Shown: positions 1-8,426 of the stretch, piece after piece
How the letters are laid out: each line of letters opens with the position of its first letter
How positions within the stretch are numbered: the stretch's first letter is position 1
Source of the DNA: Cyanobacteria bacterium SBLK
GTDB taxonomy: Bacteria; Cyanobacteriota; Cyanobacteriia; Cyanobacteriales; Spirulinaceae
Direction of reading: 5' to 3'
Length of the DNA stretch: 64,000 bases
NCBI GenBank assembly: GCA_017746715.1
Contig: JAGHZQ010000051.1
Span: forward strand, 1 to 64,000
Notes under the pieces: generated by a model
The model's database searches: none
What the model saw: the letters and a program-made list of their open reading frames with translations, nothing else
Told to the model about the DNA's origin: nothing
Position numbers and translations under genes: made by a program

Positions 1-126
1 GCGATCGGCTCGTTGTTCTTCGCGATCGGCTCGTTGTTCTTCGCGATCGGCTCGTTGTTCTTCGCGATCGGCTCGTTGTTCTTCGCGATCGGCTCGTTGT
101 TCTTCGCGATCGGCTCGTTCTCGTTC
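1..126. repeat. 21-bp tandem repeat coding a heptad coiled coil
   Basis: Five exact 21-bp copies start at 1, 22, 43, 64 and 85, with a diverged sixth at 106-126. Each unit carries GCGATCGGC, close to the HIP1 octamer. Because 21 bp is seven codons, the array adds exact heptads (EEQRADR) to the tail of the leftward Uma2 gene without a frame change. More copies probably lie beyond the window edge. Confidence 0.95.
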
Positions 127-744
127 TTGTTCTGCCCATTCCGTCGGTGTCAGAATCCAACTTCCCCCAGCATCATAAAAACGCAACCACAAGCGATCGA
201 CATTCTCATAAATCCCCTGCCATAATCCCAAACCCAATCCCAACTCTGCCAACCATAAGCGATTCTCTTCCAACACCAACTCTTGATAGCGACCATTCTC
301 TAACTGAAAGACCTGAAAATTCTCCTCAGAGCGGTCGTAAACCACATAATACGGTACTTGGAGAATCTCCTCATAAACCTGCCATTTCGTCGGATTCCCA
401 TCGGGATCTGACTCCACCTGCCCCAAATCTTGCGATCGCGTACTCGGGGAGAGTAACTCTACCACAATAAAAGGATTCACCTGCTCTTGCCAGATCGCAT
501 AACTTAAGCGCAAATCTCGCTCTTCATAAAATTGAGAAACTCCCACTACCCCAAACCAATCCGGACGCTTGTATCGCCTCGTATTGTTCTCATCGTAGTA
601 GATATTCAAATCCATTGCTGAAAACACCCGTTCCGACGGATAGGTACTGGGTTGAAACGTCAAGCGCAATAATTCAGCTTGTAGAGGGTGATACTGGTCT
701 GGCAAACCCGGTTCTCCTACTTCTTCACTCGGTAAATCGTACAT
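1..744 (-). CDS. Uma2 family endonuclease (partial, 3' end off window)
   Basis: This reading frame begins with the ATG at 744 and runs off the left edge, so 248 codons are visible. Uma2 proteins are PD-(D/E)XK-fold restriction-endonuclease-like proteins that are hugely expanded in cyanobacteria; their substrates are mostly unknown. The family core can be read: RRYKRPDWFGVVG in the first third, then PFIVVELLSPSTRSQD, then VYEEILQVPYYVVYDR. The Asp of RPDW and the Glu of VVELLSPST fit the family's catalytic positions. After TPTEWAEQERERADR the protein enters a perfect seven-residue repeat, EEQRADR, that continues to the edge and should form a charged coiled coil. Uma2 proteins often end in such Glu/Arg-rich tails. 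The family call is firm; the true C-terminus is not visible. Confidence 0.85.
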   Translation of the reverse strand, partial: MYDLPSEEVGEPGLPDQYHPLQAELLRLTFQPSTYPSERVFSAMDLNIYYDENNTRRYKRPDWFGVVGVSQFYEERDLRLSYAIWQEQVNPFIVVELLSPSTRSQDLGQVESDPDGNPTKWQVYEEILQVPYYVVYDRSEENFQVFQLENGRYQELVLEENRLWLAELGLGLGLWQGIYENVDRLWLRFYDAGGSWILTPTEWAEQERERADREEQRADREEQRADREEQRADREEQRADREEQRADR

Positions 745-854
745 TGTCGGCAAATTTCCCCGTTTGGAAGAAGTGGGAATAAAATTTTTTTGCCTTGGGG
801 AGAGATTAACCATATTACGGGAAAGAAAGCGTTGTTTTCCATTCTATCCCTTTC

Positions 855-1071
855 ATGACAGCAACTTTTCTCGATCGCCAAACCGAACCCAGTCTAGAAC
901 CCATTCTCATTCACGAACTGACGTGACGAGATTCCCGCTTATGCCCGCAATGCCGTTGCTGCGGCGATGCGATCTCGTTTGGTGGTGAATTATTCCGATC
1001 GCGATCGGCTCTTCCCCAAACAAAACGCCACCCGTGCGGAAGCGGCGGCGGCTATCCCCAATCCTATCTAA
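855..1071 (+). pseudogene. Mosaic scar: Uma2 5' end joined to an SLH-domain fragment
   Basis: From the ATG at 855 the frame reads 23 residues (MTATFLDRQTEPSLEPILIH and on) that almost duplicate the start of the intact Uma2 gene at 1955, then stops with TGA at 924-926. Immediately after, 928-1071 reads without interruption as a stretch containing YARNAVAAAMRSRLVVNY and NATRAEAAA. This is the typical end of a cyanobacterial SLH domain; compare NATRAEVAAF in the gene at 42005. It stops with TAA at 1069-1071. Neither piece has the rest of its gene, so this is a join between two gene remnants and not a functional gene. Confidence 0.7.
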
Positions 1072-1099
1072 ATACATAGAATATACAGAGGAGAAGATA

Positions 1100-1225
1100 A
1101 TGGTTAATCAGTTTTTATCTAGCGATCCAGATAAGTTTAATGAAATCAAAACATCAAATCTTAAAGTTAGAGGCAAAACTCTTATCTTCGATAACTCTAA
1201 ACACACCTTGAAAGATCGTTTTTAA
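1100..1225 (+). CDS. Possible 41-residue hypothetical protein
   Basis: ATG at 1100 has a purine-rich stretch (GAGGAGAAG) 3 bases upstream, and the frame stops at 1225. The product is lysine-rich with no motif I recognise (MVNQFLSSDPDKF, ending HTLKDRF). It lies in a patch of gene remnants between Uma2 copies, so it may equally be a remnant of a longer gene. Confidence 0.25.
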   Translation: MVNQFLSSDPDKFNEIKTSNLKVRGKTLIFDNSKHTLKDRF

Positions 1226-1233
1226 AATAGGAT

Positions 1234-1800
1234 TCATAAAGAAACATCTTCATAAAGATCGGCAAAGGAAACGACTAAATCAAGGCTTTGCAAAGTAAAA
1301 TTTTCTTCACTGGGAGCGTGGCTTTGGAATAACCAACCTCCTTGTTCATTGCGTCTAAAAATTTCAACTCTTTGGTGTCTACTATTAACTAAGACATATT
1401 CTTCTAAACTGTCTAAAGTTTGGTAATCATTGAATTTATCACCCCGATCGAAGGCTTCCGTACTGTCGGAAAGCACCTCGATAATCAGGTTGGGAAAGCG
1501 TTTATAGGTTGGTGTTTCCCGATCGCGAGGGTCGCAAGCAACCAAGAGATCGGGATAATAAAAGCGGTTTCGTTGTTCGATTCTTACCTTGATATCGGCA
1601 AAATAAACCCGACAGTCCGTTCCTCGCAAGCGATCGCGAATCAGAACAAAAAGATTGCCTGCAATTGTGTTATGAGCATCAGTCGTACCAGCCATCGCAT
1701 AAACTTCGCCATCAATATACTCGTGCTTGGTCTCGCTTTCTTCCTCGAGTTCGAGATATTGTTCTGGGGTTAAAAGTTGACGATCTGATAGAGCAATCAT
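1234..1800 (-). CDS. Uma2 family endonuclease
   Basis: Complete 188-residue Uma2-family protein, a usual length for the family. It opens with LLTPEQYLELEEESETKHEYIDGEVYAM, split here by its motif: LTPEEYLxxE followed by KxEYxxGxVYAM is the classic N-terminal signature. Then come the core RNRFYYPDLLVACD and the PNLIIEVLSDSTEAFDRGDK motif, with Asp and Glu of the PD-(D/E)XK fold, and YQTLDSLEEYVLVN. The start at 1800 places the signature a few residues from the N-terminus, as expected. Its 5' flank (1803-1830) carries a TTGTTATTGGTTGTTGG repeat. The exact nuclease substrate is unknown. Confidence 0.85.
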   Translation of the reverse strand: MIALSDRQLLTPEQYLELEEESETKHEYIDGEVYAMAGTTDAHNTIAGNLFVLIRDRLRGTDCRVYFADIKVRIEQRNRFYYPDLLVACDPRDRETPTYKRFPNLIIEVLSDSTEAFDRGDKFNDYQTLDSLEEYVLVNSRHQRVEIFRRNEQGGWLFQSHAPSEENFTLQSLDLVVSFADLYEDVSL

Positions 1801-1954
1801 AATTTGTTATTGGTTGTTGGTTGTTAGACGATCGCAATGATATGCTAATTTATACCTTACTTTTTGCCTTATATCGTCGGTTGATGGAGTGCCGACGGAA
1901 AAGATATTCAGTTATAACAATATTAATTGACCCATTCACTCCTCCTCCTAAGCC

Positions 1955-2545
1955 ATGACAGCTACTCTCATCGATCGCCAAACCGAATCCAGTCTAGAAC
2001 CCATTTTAGTTCACGAACTGACATGGCGAGAATTTAAAGCCACCGAACAACTCATCGATCGCCCCGGAATTCGCCTCTCTTTTTTAGATGGAGTCTTAGA
2101 AATTCGCAAAATGTCCAGTCAACGACACGAAACAATTAAAGAACGTATTGGTGCTTTATTAGACATCTATTTGGAATTCTTAGAGTTAGATTTTACGCCA
2201 ACGGGATCGATGACCCTAGAAAGTGAATCCCAACAAGTCAAACGAGAAGGAGATAAATCCTATAAGTTGGGACCCGATCGCGAATATCCCGATCTTGTGA
2301 TTGAAGTGGTTGTCACCAGTGGAGGAATCAACAAACTCGAGGCATATAAACGTTTAAATATTCCCGAAGTTTGGTTCTGGATCGGCGATCGCCTGCTCAT
2401 TTACGCTTTAACAGATGGAGAATATCAAGAAAGCGAACGATCTCAACTGTTACCCGCTCTCGATCTCGAATTACTCCATCGCTGCATTAACATGGAAAAT
2501 CACGCGCGATCGCTGCGAGAATTTCGCGCCGGACTGAGCGAGTAA
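1955..2545 (+). CDS. Uma2 family endonuclease
   Basis: A 196-residue Uma2 protein of the subtype that starts with a short basic leader and then LTWREFKATEQLIDRPGIRL and FLDGVLEIRKMSSQRHE. The catalytic-core counterpart is PDREYPDLVIEVVVTSGG, with the conserved Asp and Glu, followed by KLEAYKRLNIPEVWFW. It belongs to a different Uma2 subfamily from the leftward copies at 1-744 and 1234-1800. Its first 23 codons are almost duplicated in the scar at 855. It ends 29 bp before xseA on the same strand, but nothing suggests a functional link. Confidence 0.85.
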   Translation: MTATLIDRQTESSLEPILVHELTWREFKATEQLIDRPGIRLSFLDGVLEIRKMSSQRHETIKERIGALLDIYLEFLELDFTPTGSMTLESESQQVKREGDKSYKLGPDREYPDLVIEVVVTSGGINKLEAYKRLNIPEVWFWIGDRLLIYALTDGEYQESERSQLLPALDLELLHRCINMENHARSLREFRAGLSE

Positions 2546-2574
2546 AATAGTATTGTTATCTCGCCCGATCGCTT

Positions 2575-3798
2575 ATGGTTGCCAATACAGCATTTTCCGT
2601 CGCCGAACTCACCGCATACATCCAAGACCTCCTCGAAGAAGACGACTATTTGCAACAAATCTGGGTTGTTGGCGAAGTCACTAGCGCCCGAGATTACCAA
2701 AGCGGCTTATTTTTTACCCTCGGCGATCGCGATGGAAATGCCTCCATTCGCGGCGTGGTTTGGGGAAAATTGCGGGCGAAATTGGTACAAATGCCAACAC
2801 CGGGGGAACAAGTCGTCGCCTTGGGAAGCGTGCGACTCTACCCCAAACGGGGAGAATATCAACTCAACGCCGTGCAGGTACTTCCAGCAGGGGAAGGACT
2901 GCAAGCCCTACAATACAAGCAACTGAGATCGCGTCTCGAAGAAGAAGGCTTATTCGACCCAGAGAGAAAACGTTCCCTCCCCCCTCATCCCCAAATCGTC
3001 GCCGTCGTCACCTCCCCCACCGCCGCTGCATGGGGAGACATCCAACGCACCCTCAAACAGCGCTATCCGAGTCTGCAAGTGCTGTTATCCCCCGCCATCG
3101 TACAGGGGGATTTAGCGCCACCTTCGATCGCCAAAGCCCTGCAACGGGTGGAAAGAGACGATCGCGCCGAATTAACCGTTGTAGCGCGAGGCGGCGGGGC
3201 AACAGAGGATTTAAGTTGTTTTAATGACGAACGAGTCGTGAGAGCGATCGCGGCATGCGATCGCCCCGTCGTGACCGGGATCGGACACCAGCGAGACGAA
3301 TCCCTCGCCGATCTCGTTGCCGATTTTTGCGCCCATACCCCCACTGCTGCCGCCGAAGCGATCGTCCCCGACGCACGGCAACTCCAAGAAGACCTGTATC
3401 GCTGCAAAATGGCGTTATTAGAGGCAGTACGGGAAAGATGGGATGTAGAACGAAAACAGCAGCAACAGCGCGGAGAAGCCTTTTTAAGCGCCATTGACAG
3501 AAGATTTACCGAAGAGAGCGATCGCCTGCAACAGTTGCAAAAATATTTAATGGCTTTTCCCGATCGCTCCTTAATCCTGCAAAAAGCATTGTCTCGTCAA
3601 GAACTTTTAAGAGAAAAACTAACCGCTCTCGATCCCCAAGCCGTTCTCGATCGCGGTTATGCCGTCCTCAGAAACCCTCAAGGTGCAATTATCCATCACC
3701 CTCGGGATTTGGACGGTACAACGGAATTAACCGTACAATTGGCAACGGGACAACTTAAGGTTACAGTAACAGAGATCCTCGAAACCCATGACCAATAA
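2575..3798 (+). CDS. xseA: Exodeoxyribonuclease VII large subunit
   Basis: 407 residues, typical length. XseA is the catalytic subunit of exonuclease VII, which degrades single-stranded DNA from both ends in mismatch repair and recombination. The N-terminal OB fold shows as [19 protein letters not shown] and [17 protein letters not shown]. The catalytic domain follows with [37 protein letters not shown] and [20 protein letters not shown], all strongly conserved. A long glutamine-rich helical region precedes the C-terminal LDRGYAVL motif. The stop overlaps the start of xseB by 11 bp, so the subunits are translationally coupled. Confidence 0.97.
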   Translation: MVANTAFSVAELTAYIQDLLEEDDYLQQIWVVGEVTSARDYQSGLFFTLGDRDGNASIRGVVWGKLRAKLVQMPTPGEQVVALGSVRLYPKRGEYQLNAVQVLPAGEGLQALQYKQLRSRLEEEGLFDPERKRSLPPHPQIVAVVTSPTAAAWGDIQRTLKQRYPSLQVLLSPAIVQGDLAPPSIAKALQRVERDDRAELTVVARGGGATEDLSCFNDERVVRAIAACDRPVVTGIGHQRDESLADLVADFCAHTPTAAAEAIVPDARQLQEDLYRCKMALLEAVRERWDVERKQQQQRGEAFLSAIDRRFTEESDRLQQLQKYLMAFPDRSLILQKALSRQELLREKLTALDPQAVLDRGYAVLRNPQGAIIHHPRDLDGTTELTVQLATGQLKVTVTEILETHDQ

Positions 3799-4003
3799 AT
3801 CCGAATGGAATTACGAAGAAGCCGTCGCGGAAATTGAAGCGATCGCGACACGAATCGAGTCGGGTGCTTTGCCTCTTGAAGCCGTCTTCGACCAATTTGA
3901 AGTTGCCGTTAAACAATTGCGCCAATGCGAAACTTTTTTAAATCGAGGGAAAGAGCGCATGGATTTATTAATCGAAACCTTAGACGACGAACCCGATTTT
4001 TAG
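3788..4003 (+). CDS. xseB: Exodeoxyribonuclease VII small subunit
   Basis: 71 residues, the usual size. XseB forms coiled-coil helical pairs that coat the long helices of XseA. The family pattern [20 protein letters not shown], then [24 protein letters not shown], is clear. It starts 11 bp before the xseA stop, which gives coupled translation and stoichiometric production. Confidence 0.96.
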   Translation: MTNKSEWNYEEAVAEIEAIATRIESGALPLEAVFDQFEVAVKQLRQCETFLNRGKERMDLLIETLDDEPDF

Positions 4004-4013
4004 GCTCAAAATT

Positions 4014-4424
4014 ATGGATTTTCACAAAACTTGGTTGGTGACAGAACTTCCCGGCATGAGCGAGGAAGACGGGAACTTATTGCATTCTTTGGGCATCGAA
4101 AACACGGCGCAATTATTGCAACAAGGCAACACTTTAGAACAAAGAAACGCGATCGCCGATCGCCTCAAACTTCATCCCCAACAAGTGAATAAATGGGTCG
4201 CACTGGCAGATTTAGCTCGCCTTCCGGGGGTGGGATGCTCCCATTGCGGACTCTTGCTCCATTCCGGCGTTGCGTCCTGCGCCCAACTCGCTCAAACCCC
4301 TGTCTATCGACTGCATCGACAAATGTTGCGCTTTCAAGTCGCCACCCTCAAACGAGGGGATTTATGCCCTCCCATCGAACAGGTGCAACAATGGGTGAAT
4401 GAGGCGCGCACGCTTTTTTCTTAA
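4014..4424 (+). CDS. DUF4332 domain-containing protein
   Basis: 136 residues. Two helix-hairpin-helix-like segments are visible: ELPGMSEEDGNLLHSLGIEN in the N-terminal half and LARLPGVGCSHCGLLLHSGV in the middle, a layout typical of cyanobacterial DUF4332 proteins, which resemble DNA-binding HhH folds. It starts 10 bp after xseB and is probably co-transcribed with the exonuclease VII genes; a nucleic-acid role would fit this context but is inference. The two cysteines in GCSHCG are too few to call a zinc site. Confidence 0.75.
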   Translation: MDFHKTWLVTELPGMSEEDGNLLHSLGIENTAQLLQQGNTLEQRNAIADRLKLHPQQVNKWVALADLARLPGVGCSHCGLLLHSGVASCAQLAQTPVYRLHRQMLRFQVATLKRGDLCPPIEQVQQWVNEARTLFS

Positions 4425-4456
4425 GCCATCAAAATTGAAAATCTTGCGTCCGATTC

Positions 4457-4870
4457 GTGCAATTTAAACATCGAAAACGAAAATCTGCATTGCCTGAAGT
4501 CAATCTCGTCCCAACAATTGACGTAATTATGTGCGTCCTGACATTTTTTGTAATTCTTTCTCTGACCTTGAACGGGCAATCGACAAACAATTTAGAATTA
4601 CCGAAAGTAGAAGCAGGAGGACGAGACAATACAGAAATTCAAGCAGAAATATTAAGTCTTTCTCTCAATCGAGAAGGCGAACTTTTCTGGCAAGATCGCC
4701 CTCTCTCGGAAGTGGAAACAATCGAAACGGTACAAACTTTTTTGGCAGAATATCCAGAGGGAAAGATCGTCTTAGCCGCCGATCGCCAGCTTCCCTATCA
4801 ACACATTAATCAACTCTTGCAACAACTCGGAGAAATTGGCGGCGATCGGGTTTCCCTGTCCATTCAATGA
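4457..4870 (+). CDS. exbD: ExbD/TolR-type biopolymer transport protein
   Basis: 137 residues from a GTG start at 4457. The N-terminal basic segment and VNLVPTIDVIMCVLTFFVIL form the single transmembrane helix with the conserved Asp that carries protons in ExbD/TolR. The C-terminal periplasmic half ends with VLAADRQLPYQHINQLLQQL, matching the family's last domain. ExbD normally works with ExbB and TonB. No exbB or tonB is in this window, so this copy is an orphan here. It lies 32 bp downstream of the DUF4332 gene on the same strand. Confidence 0.85.
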   Translation: MQFKHRKRKSALPEVNLVPTIDVIMCVLTFFVILSLTLNGQSTNNLELPKVEAGGRDNTEIQAEILSLSLNREGELFWQDRPLSEVETIETVQTFLAEYPEGKIVLAADRQLPYQHINQLLQQLGEIGGDRVSLSIQ

Positions 4871-5024
4871 GTCGACATTTTTTCAAATAAAATCTTTTCG
4901 TACTGAAAAAAATACGGATAATACATAACTTTTCCAAAATCGCGATAGTCTGGCTAGCACTATTTTTCTAGCACTATTCTCGAGTTTACACTTCTACTAT
5001 CTGTCTTTTTCCTGCCGATCGATA

Positions 5025-5540
5025 CTAAATCAATTGCGTTAAACCCCAATCAGGACGCAAATTTTGAGCCTGACCTAAATAAACGTGAACCATTTCATTT
5101 TGAAAATGGGGCGTATTAATGTGAATGAGAACGCGAATGCAGCGTTCCAAACTGCCTTCGACGTGCATTTGCTGAACGTCGAGTAGTGCTACCTTATCCC
5201 ACTTTGGACGTTTGCGAGCGATTGCGGCGGGAAAAATTGCATCGAGATCCCGAGTGACGGTAAATGTGGCGCTGACGATTTCTTCAGGATTTAGCCGATT
5301 ATACTTTTCGATCGTCTCCATTAACTCCGTTACCGCTGCGCGAATTGCCTCTGCACTATTCTCCGTCACCGTTGTCGCACCGCGAATTCCTCGCACTTTC
5401 CAAATTTGTTGTGGGTTGCTTGCATCGCTTGCCTTGAGCGAAGTCGAAGGGAGCGAAGCCGAAGTGTTAGTTATTAAATGTTTGTCCTCCCTTGCCAGAG
5501 AAGATGAGGAAATATTTGAGGGAGTCCTTTCATTGTTCAT
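5025..5540 (-). CDS. aroH: Chorismate mutase, AroH type
   Basis: Converts chorismate to prephenate for phenylalanine and tyrosine synthesis. The AroH fold is recognised by VRGIRGATTVTENSAEAI, then PEEIVSATFTVTRDLDAIFPA and a C-terminal HVYLGQAQNLRPD, which hold the active-site Arg, Glu, Cys/Arg and Tyr positions. Normal AroH proteins start 2-5 residues before RGIRGATT. Here the first ATG upstream is 47 residues earlier, and the added peptide (with NTSASLPSTSLKA) is encoded by a dispersed repeat. Either the repeat has become a translated leader, or translation starts at the GTG (V) just before RGIRG. The repeat appears to have displaced the original start. Confidence 0.88.
   Translation of the reverse strand: MNNERTPSNISSSSLAREDKHLITNTSASLPSTSLKASDASNPQQIWKVRGIRGATTVTENSAEAIRAAVTELMETIEKYNRLNPEEIVSATFTVTRDLDAIFPAAIARKRPKWDKVALLDVQQMHVEGSLERCIRVLIHINTPHFQNEMVHVYLGQAQNLRPDWGLTQLI
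5409..5475 (-). repeat. Dispersed CTTCGACTTCGCTCA repeat at the aroH 5' end
   Basis: Read on the minus strand this is AACACTTCGGCTTCGC, then CCTTCGACTTCGCTCAAGG and a GCAACCCACAAC end. The same module, in the same order, occurs at 11216-11285 inside the CCA enzyme gene, at 59282-59326 before hoxU, and in shortened form at 63945-64000. It overlaps codons of the aroH leader. Confidence 0.75.
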
Positions 5541-5564
5541 CGATCGTTGATAATTGATAACTGT

Positions 5565-6392
5565 TCAGGGTCGATATAACCATAACGGCTGACCTTCCGT
5601 TGCCATTTCAAATTCTAACCAATCTAAGGCCGCGGTCAAACGCGATCGCTTGGCCGTCCCGCCTCCGGATAGCACTCGCATCAATAACGGTTTTTTTTCC
5701 TCGATATTGTGGCATTTGGTTTTTTCCGGGTCTAAGTTGGCCAGTTCGCAAGTCCACAGGCGAGCGTCTTCTTCCGTTCCCAAACGATCGACCATCCCCA
5801 ATTCTAAGGCTTGCTGTCCCGTAAAAATACGCCCGTCGGCAAAATTTCTCACGATCTCGATCTCTAAATTGCGCCCTTCCGCCACTGTCGCCACGAATTG
5901 TCCGTAACTGGTATCGATTAGGTCTTGTAAAATACTGTTTTCTTCTGGAGTCGATTCGCGATCGAAAGCGAGGATATCTTTATAAGGACCCGATTTAAAC
6001 GTTTTAAAAGAAACGCCAATTTTATCTAACAAGCGTTCGAGATTATTGCCTCGCAGAATCACGCCGATACTGCCCGTAATCGTGCCGGCATTGGCCACGA
6101 TACTATCGGCTCCCACTCCAATGTAAACGCCGCCAGAGGCAGAAATATTACCGTAACTGGCAACCACTTTTACCCCTTTTTCGCGAATGCGTTTCAACCC
6201 ATCGTAAATCTCTTGAGAATCGCCAACCGTTCCCCCTGGAGAGTCAATGCGTAACAAGATTGCCGGATATTTTTCTTCTTCAACGGTTTGCAAGGCTTTC
6301 AGAACTCGTTTGCGCGTTTCCGTGGCGATCGCGCCAGTAATTTCAATGCGGGCAATTTGTTTGCGCTTGTTCGATTTAAACGGCCAGATCAT
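5565..6392 (-). CDS. sppA: Signal peptide peptidase SppA-like S49 protease
   Basis: 275 residues, the short single-domain form of the S49 family. SppA degrades cleaved signal peptides and some membrane proteins. The family's Ser-Lys dyad can be placed: Ser86 in NISASGGVYIG and Lys138 in TFKSGPYKD. The oxyanion segment RIDSPGGTV and TGSIGVI are also present. There is no clear N-terminal membrane helix (MIWPFKSNKRKQIARIEI), so this copy may be soluble or peripherally attached. Cyanobacteria usually have a second, long SppA (SppA1) that is light-regulated; this is not that gene. Confidence 0.9.
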   Translation of the reverse strand: MIWPFKSNKRKQIARIEITGAIATETRKRVLKALQTVEEEKYPAILLRIDSPGGTVGDSQEIYDGLKRIREKGVKVVASYGNISASGGVYIGVGADSIVANAGTITGSIGVILRGNNLERLLDKIGVSFKTFKSGPYKDILAFDRESTPEENSILQDLIDTSYGQFVATVAEGRNLEIEIVRNFADGRIFTGQQALELGMVDRLGTEEDARLWTCELANLDPEKTKCHNIEEKKPLLMRVLSGGGTAKRSRLTAALDWLEFEMATEGQPLWLYRP

Positions 6393-6514
6393 GGGCTATT
6401 GGTTCGTGCTCCTAGGGTTCGGCGATTTTAGAGAGGGATGATTTGGTATCCCAACAATGCCAGACCCAACTATAATACTTTATCTTTGCAGGAAAGTGCA
6501 GGATACAGCACTCT

Positions 6515-7780
6515 CTAAAAACCCCAACCTTGTACCACTTGTTTGGTTGCGGTCAAACTTTCCAAATCAATGAATCCCCGTCGCCGGCCTTTTTGATTGG
6601 AAATGCCGAGAAAAACCGTATCGCTGCGTTGGGGATAGCGGCAGAAGCGGGAAGAGGAATTAATGTAAACCAAGGCACTATTGACCCCACGAGCAAATTT
6701 TTGACTTTCAGCATACGACTCCGTAACCAAACAATCCGCATGACCGCTACTATAGCGATCGATCCAAGCGATCGCATCGTCGATATTGTCAATCACCTTA
6801 AAGGCCGCGATCTTTTTTAGATAGGCTCGACCCCATTCATCTGCTCCTGCGGGTTTTAATGCCTCGGGAAAAGCCTTGCACAGTTCGAGATCGCCTCGCA
6901 ACTCAAAACCCTTGTCCTGCAAATTGGCAAATAAGCGCATCAAAGAAGAAAAATTACCTCCGCGACCAATGAGAACTTTCTCGATCGCGTTGACCGGATC
7001 TGGTTCGCTGGCATGGCTGTCGAGAATCATCTCCCGCACCACATCGAGATCTCCACTGGGAGAACAATACAGGTAACAATTGCCGATGGCTGCCGGCAAA
7101 ACCGGACTCATGGACCATTGGGAGACCTTTTGCACGAGACTGGCACGCCCGTAAGGGATGACCAAATTGAGATATTGGTGATAAGACAGGAGATCTTGAA
7201 TAGAAGAACCTTGCTCGGGGGCGATCGCGGCGATACAACCCGAAGGGAGTTCGCTCTCGGCGATCGCGGCTTGCAATATTCCTGCAATGGCAGCATTGGT
7301 ATGGCTGGCTTCGCTGCTCCCCCGCAAAATCAAAGCATTTCCGGTTTTCAAACAAAATCCCGCCGCGATCGCTCCCAATTCCGGGAAGGCTTCATAAATC
7401 AGGGCAACGATTCCTAAAGGCACGCATTGATAGTAAGTTTGAGCCGATTCTACAAGAGGGGATGCCGGTCTGACTGGAAAAATTGGATCGGCTAATTCGG
7501 CCAGTCGATAGAGAATTTGAATCGCTTTTTGCAAGCGTTCGGGGGTTAGTTTCAACCATTCTCGCAGGCTTTCGGGAATGGCCATGTCTCGGGAGGTTTC
7601 TAAATCTAATGTGTTGGCTTCAAGAATTTCTTCTCTTGCCACCTCGAGAGATCGGGCAAGGTTGGCGATCGCGCGACTCCGTTCGACTCCAAGGACTGTT
7701 GCCAATTCCTTAGAGGCGCGATCGGCTTGTCGCAGGATTGGGGAGATGAGGGTTTGGGCGTCGTTATCTTCTCGGTTCAT
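6515..7780 (-). CDS. proA: Gamma-glutamyl phosphate reductase
   Basis: 421 residues, full length. ProA uses NADPH to reduce L-glutamyl 5-phosphate to glutamate 5-semialdehyde in proline synthesis. It has the aldehyde-dehydrogenase fold. Visible landmarks are LTPERLQKAI, VPLGIVALIYEAFP, LKTGNALILRGSSEA, LVIPYGRASLVQKV, and the segment HASEPDPVNAIEKVLIGRG near the catalytic region. The C-terminus has NSALVYINSSSRFCRYPQRSD, where typical ProA has NAS(T/S)RF-DG--FG. The catalytic Cys stretch is diverged from the canonical form, a feature of the cyanobacterial ProA subgroup. Confidence 0.92.
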   Translation of the reverse strand: MNREDNDAQTLISPILRQADRASKELATVLGVERSRAIANLARSLEVAREEILEANTLDLETSRDMAIPESLREWLKLTPERLQKAIQILYRLAELADPIFPVRPASPLVESAQTYYQCVPLGIVALIYEAFPELGAIAAGFCLKTGNALILRGSSEASHTNAAIAGILQAAIAESELPSGCIAAIAPEQGSSIQDLLSYHQYLNLVIPYGRASLVQKVSQWSMSPVLPAAIGNCYLYCSPSGDLDVVREMILDSHASEPDPVNAIEKVLIGRGGNFSSLMRLFANLQDKGFELRGDLELCKAFPEALKPAGADEWGRAYLKKIAAFKVIDNIDDAIAWIDRYSSGHADCLVTESYAESQKFARGVNSALVYINSSSRFCRYPQRSDTVFLGISNQKGRRRGFIDLESLTATKQVVQGWGF

Positions 7781-7798
7781 CTCGCGTTTGGGTCTCGG

Positions 7799-8197
7799 TT
7801 AACGTCGATAGGAAAGCCAGATTGCAAAAGCGGGAACGATTGCTAACAATACCACTAAGATCGGCAAAAAAATGTGAGGAAATCTCGATTGCAATATTAA
7901 CAATCCCCCCATCAAGATTAACAAAATGGAAATCCCCAACACGGGAATGTAATTTTCTCGTAAGGGAGTCCGTGCTGCAATCCAACGATGTCCCGTCCAT
8001 CGCCACGATCGCTTATAAGGATAAGTGGTTGATAATTGTTCGATCGTCCGACCGCTTTCTTCGACAACAAAAATTTGCTGACAGCGATCGCAGCCAAAGG
8101 CATCCGTCAGTAAAATGGGTTTTAGGGTACCCCGTCGCCGACAGGGACAGGGATACTCGTCGTTCAAATCGATCTTGGGCGGTTTTTTAATCTGCAC
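7799..8197 (-). CDS. Cyanobacterial conserved membrane protein, zinc-ribbon-like
   Basis: About 132 residues if started at the GTG at 8197 (VQIKKPPKIDLNDEY). An upstream GTG at 8281 is possible but adds a peptide that looks non-coding. The N-terminal half contains CPC and CDRCQ pairs (EYPCPCRRRGTLKPI, DAFGCDRCQQIFV), which resemble a small zinc ribbon. The C-terminal half has two hydrophobic segments (VLGISILLILMGGLLIL and IFLPILVVLLAIVPAFAI), so it is probably anchored with the Cys-rich part in the cytoplasm. It is a cyanobacterial hypothetical family as far as I can tell; no function is known to me. Confidence 0.65.
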   Translation of the reverse strand: MQIKKPPKIDLNDEYPCPCRRRGTLKPILLTDAFGCDRCQQIFVVEESGRTIEQLSTTYPYKRSWRWTGHRWIAARTPLRENYIPVLGISILLILMGGLLILQSRFPHIFLPILVVLLAIVPAFAIWLSYRR

Positions 8198-8376
8198 GAC
8201 AAGACAACGATATTTAATGAACAATTGGCGCTCGAACAAGAGACTCCCTCGAAAGGGCGTTCGGGGAATTGCGATCGCCACACACCCTATCTTATTGAAA
8301 GATAGGCGTGAAGTTAAAATTGCGCGCTAACTTTTTTGATTTTGGGTCTCTTGAAAAAACTTACTTAAAAAAGTAA

Positions 8377-8404
8377 CTCTAGATAATTCTCAAATTATCT
8401 AGAG
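8377..8404 (-). terminator. Rho-independent terminator after tRNA-Gly
   Basis: A 12-bp perfect stem (CTCTAGATAATT and its complement) around a short loop lies just downstream of the minus-strand tRNA. On the minus strand it is followed by TTACTTTTTT. Confidence 0.75.
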
Positions 8405-8426
8405 CCAATCATTAAAGTGATTTTAA

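Noticed and set aside
1..126. CRISPR array
   Set aside because: The 21-bp units are directly adjacent with no spacers and lie in a coding frame.
147..470. 107-codon plus-strand frame near the left edge
   Set aside because: It is the antisense shadow of the leftward Uma2 gene, whose motifs read cleanly on the minus strand.
855..1071. A single short functional gene at the Uma2/SLH scar
   Set aside because: A TGA stop separates the two parts, and each is a fragment of a different gene family.
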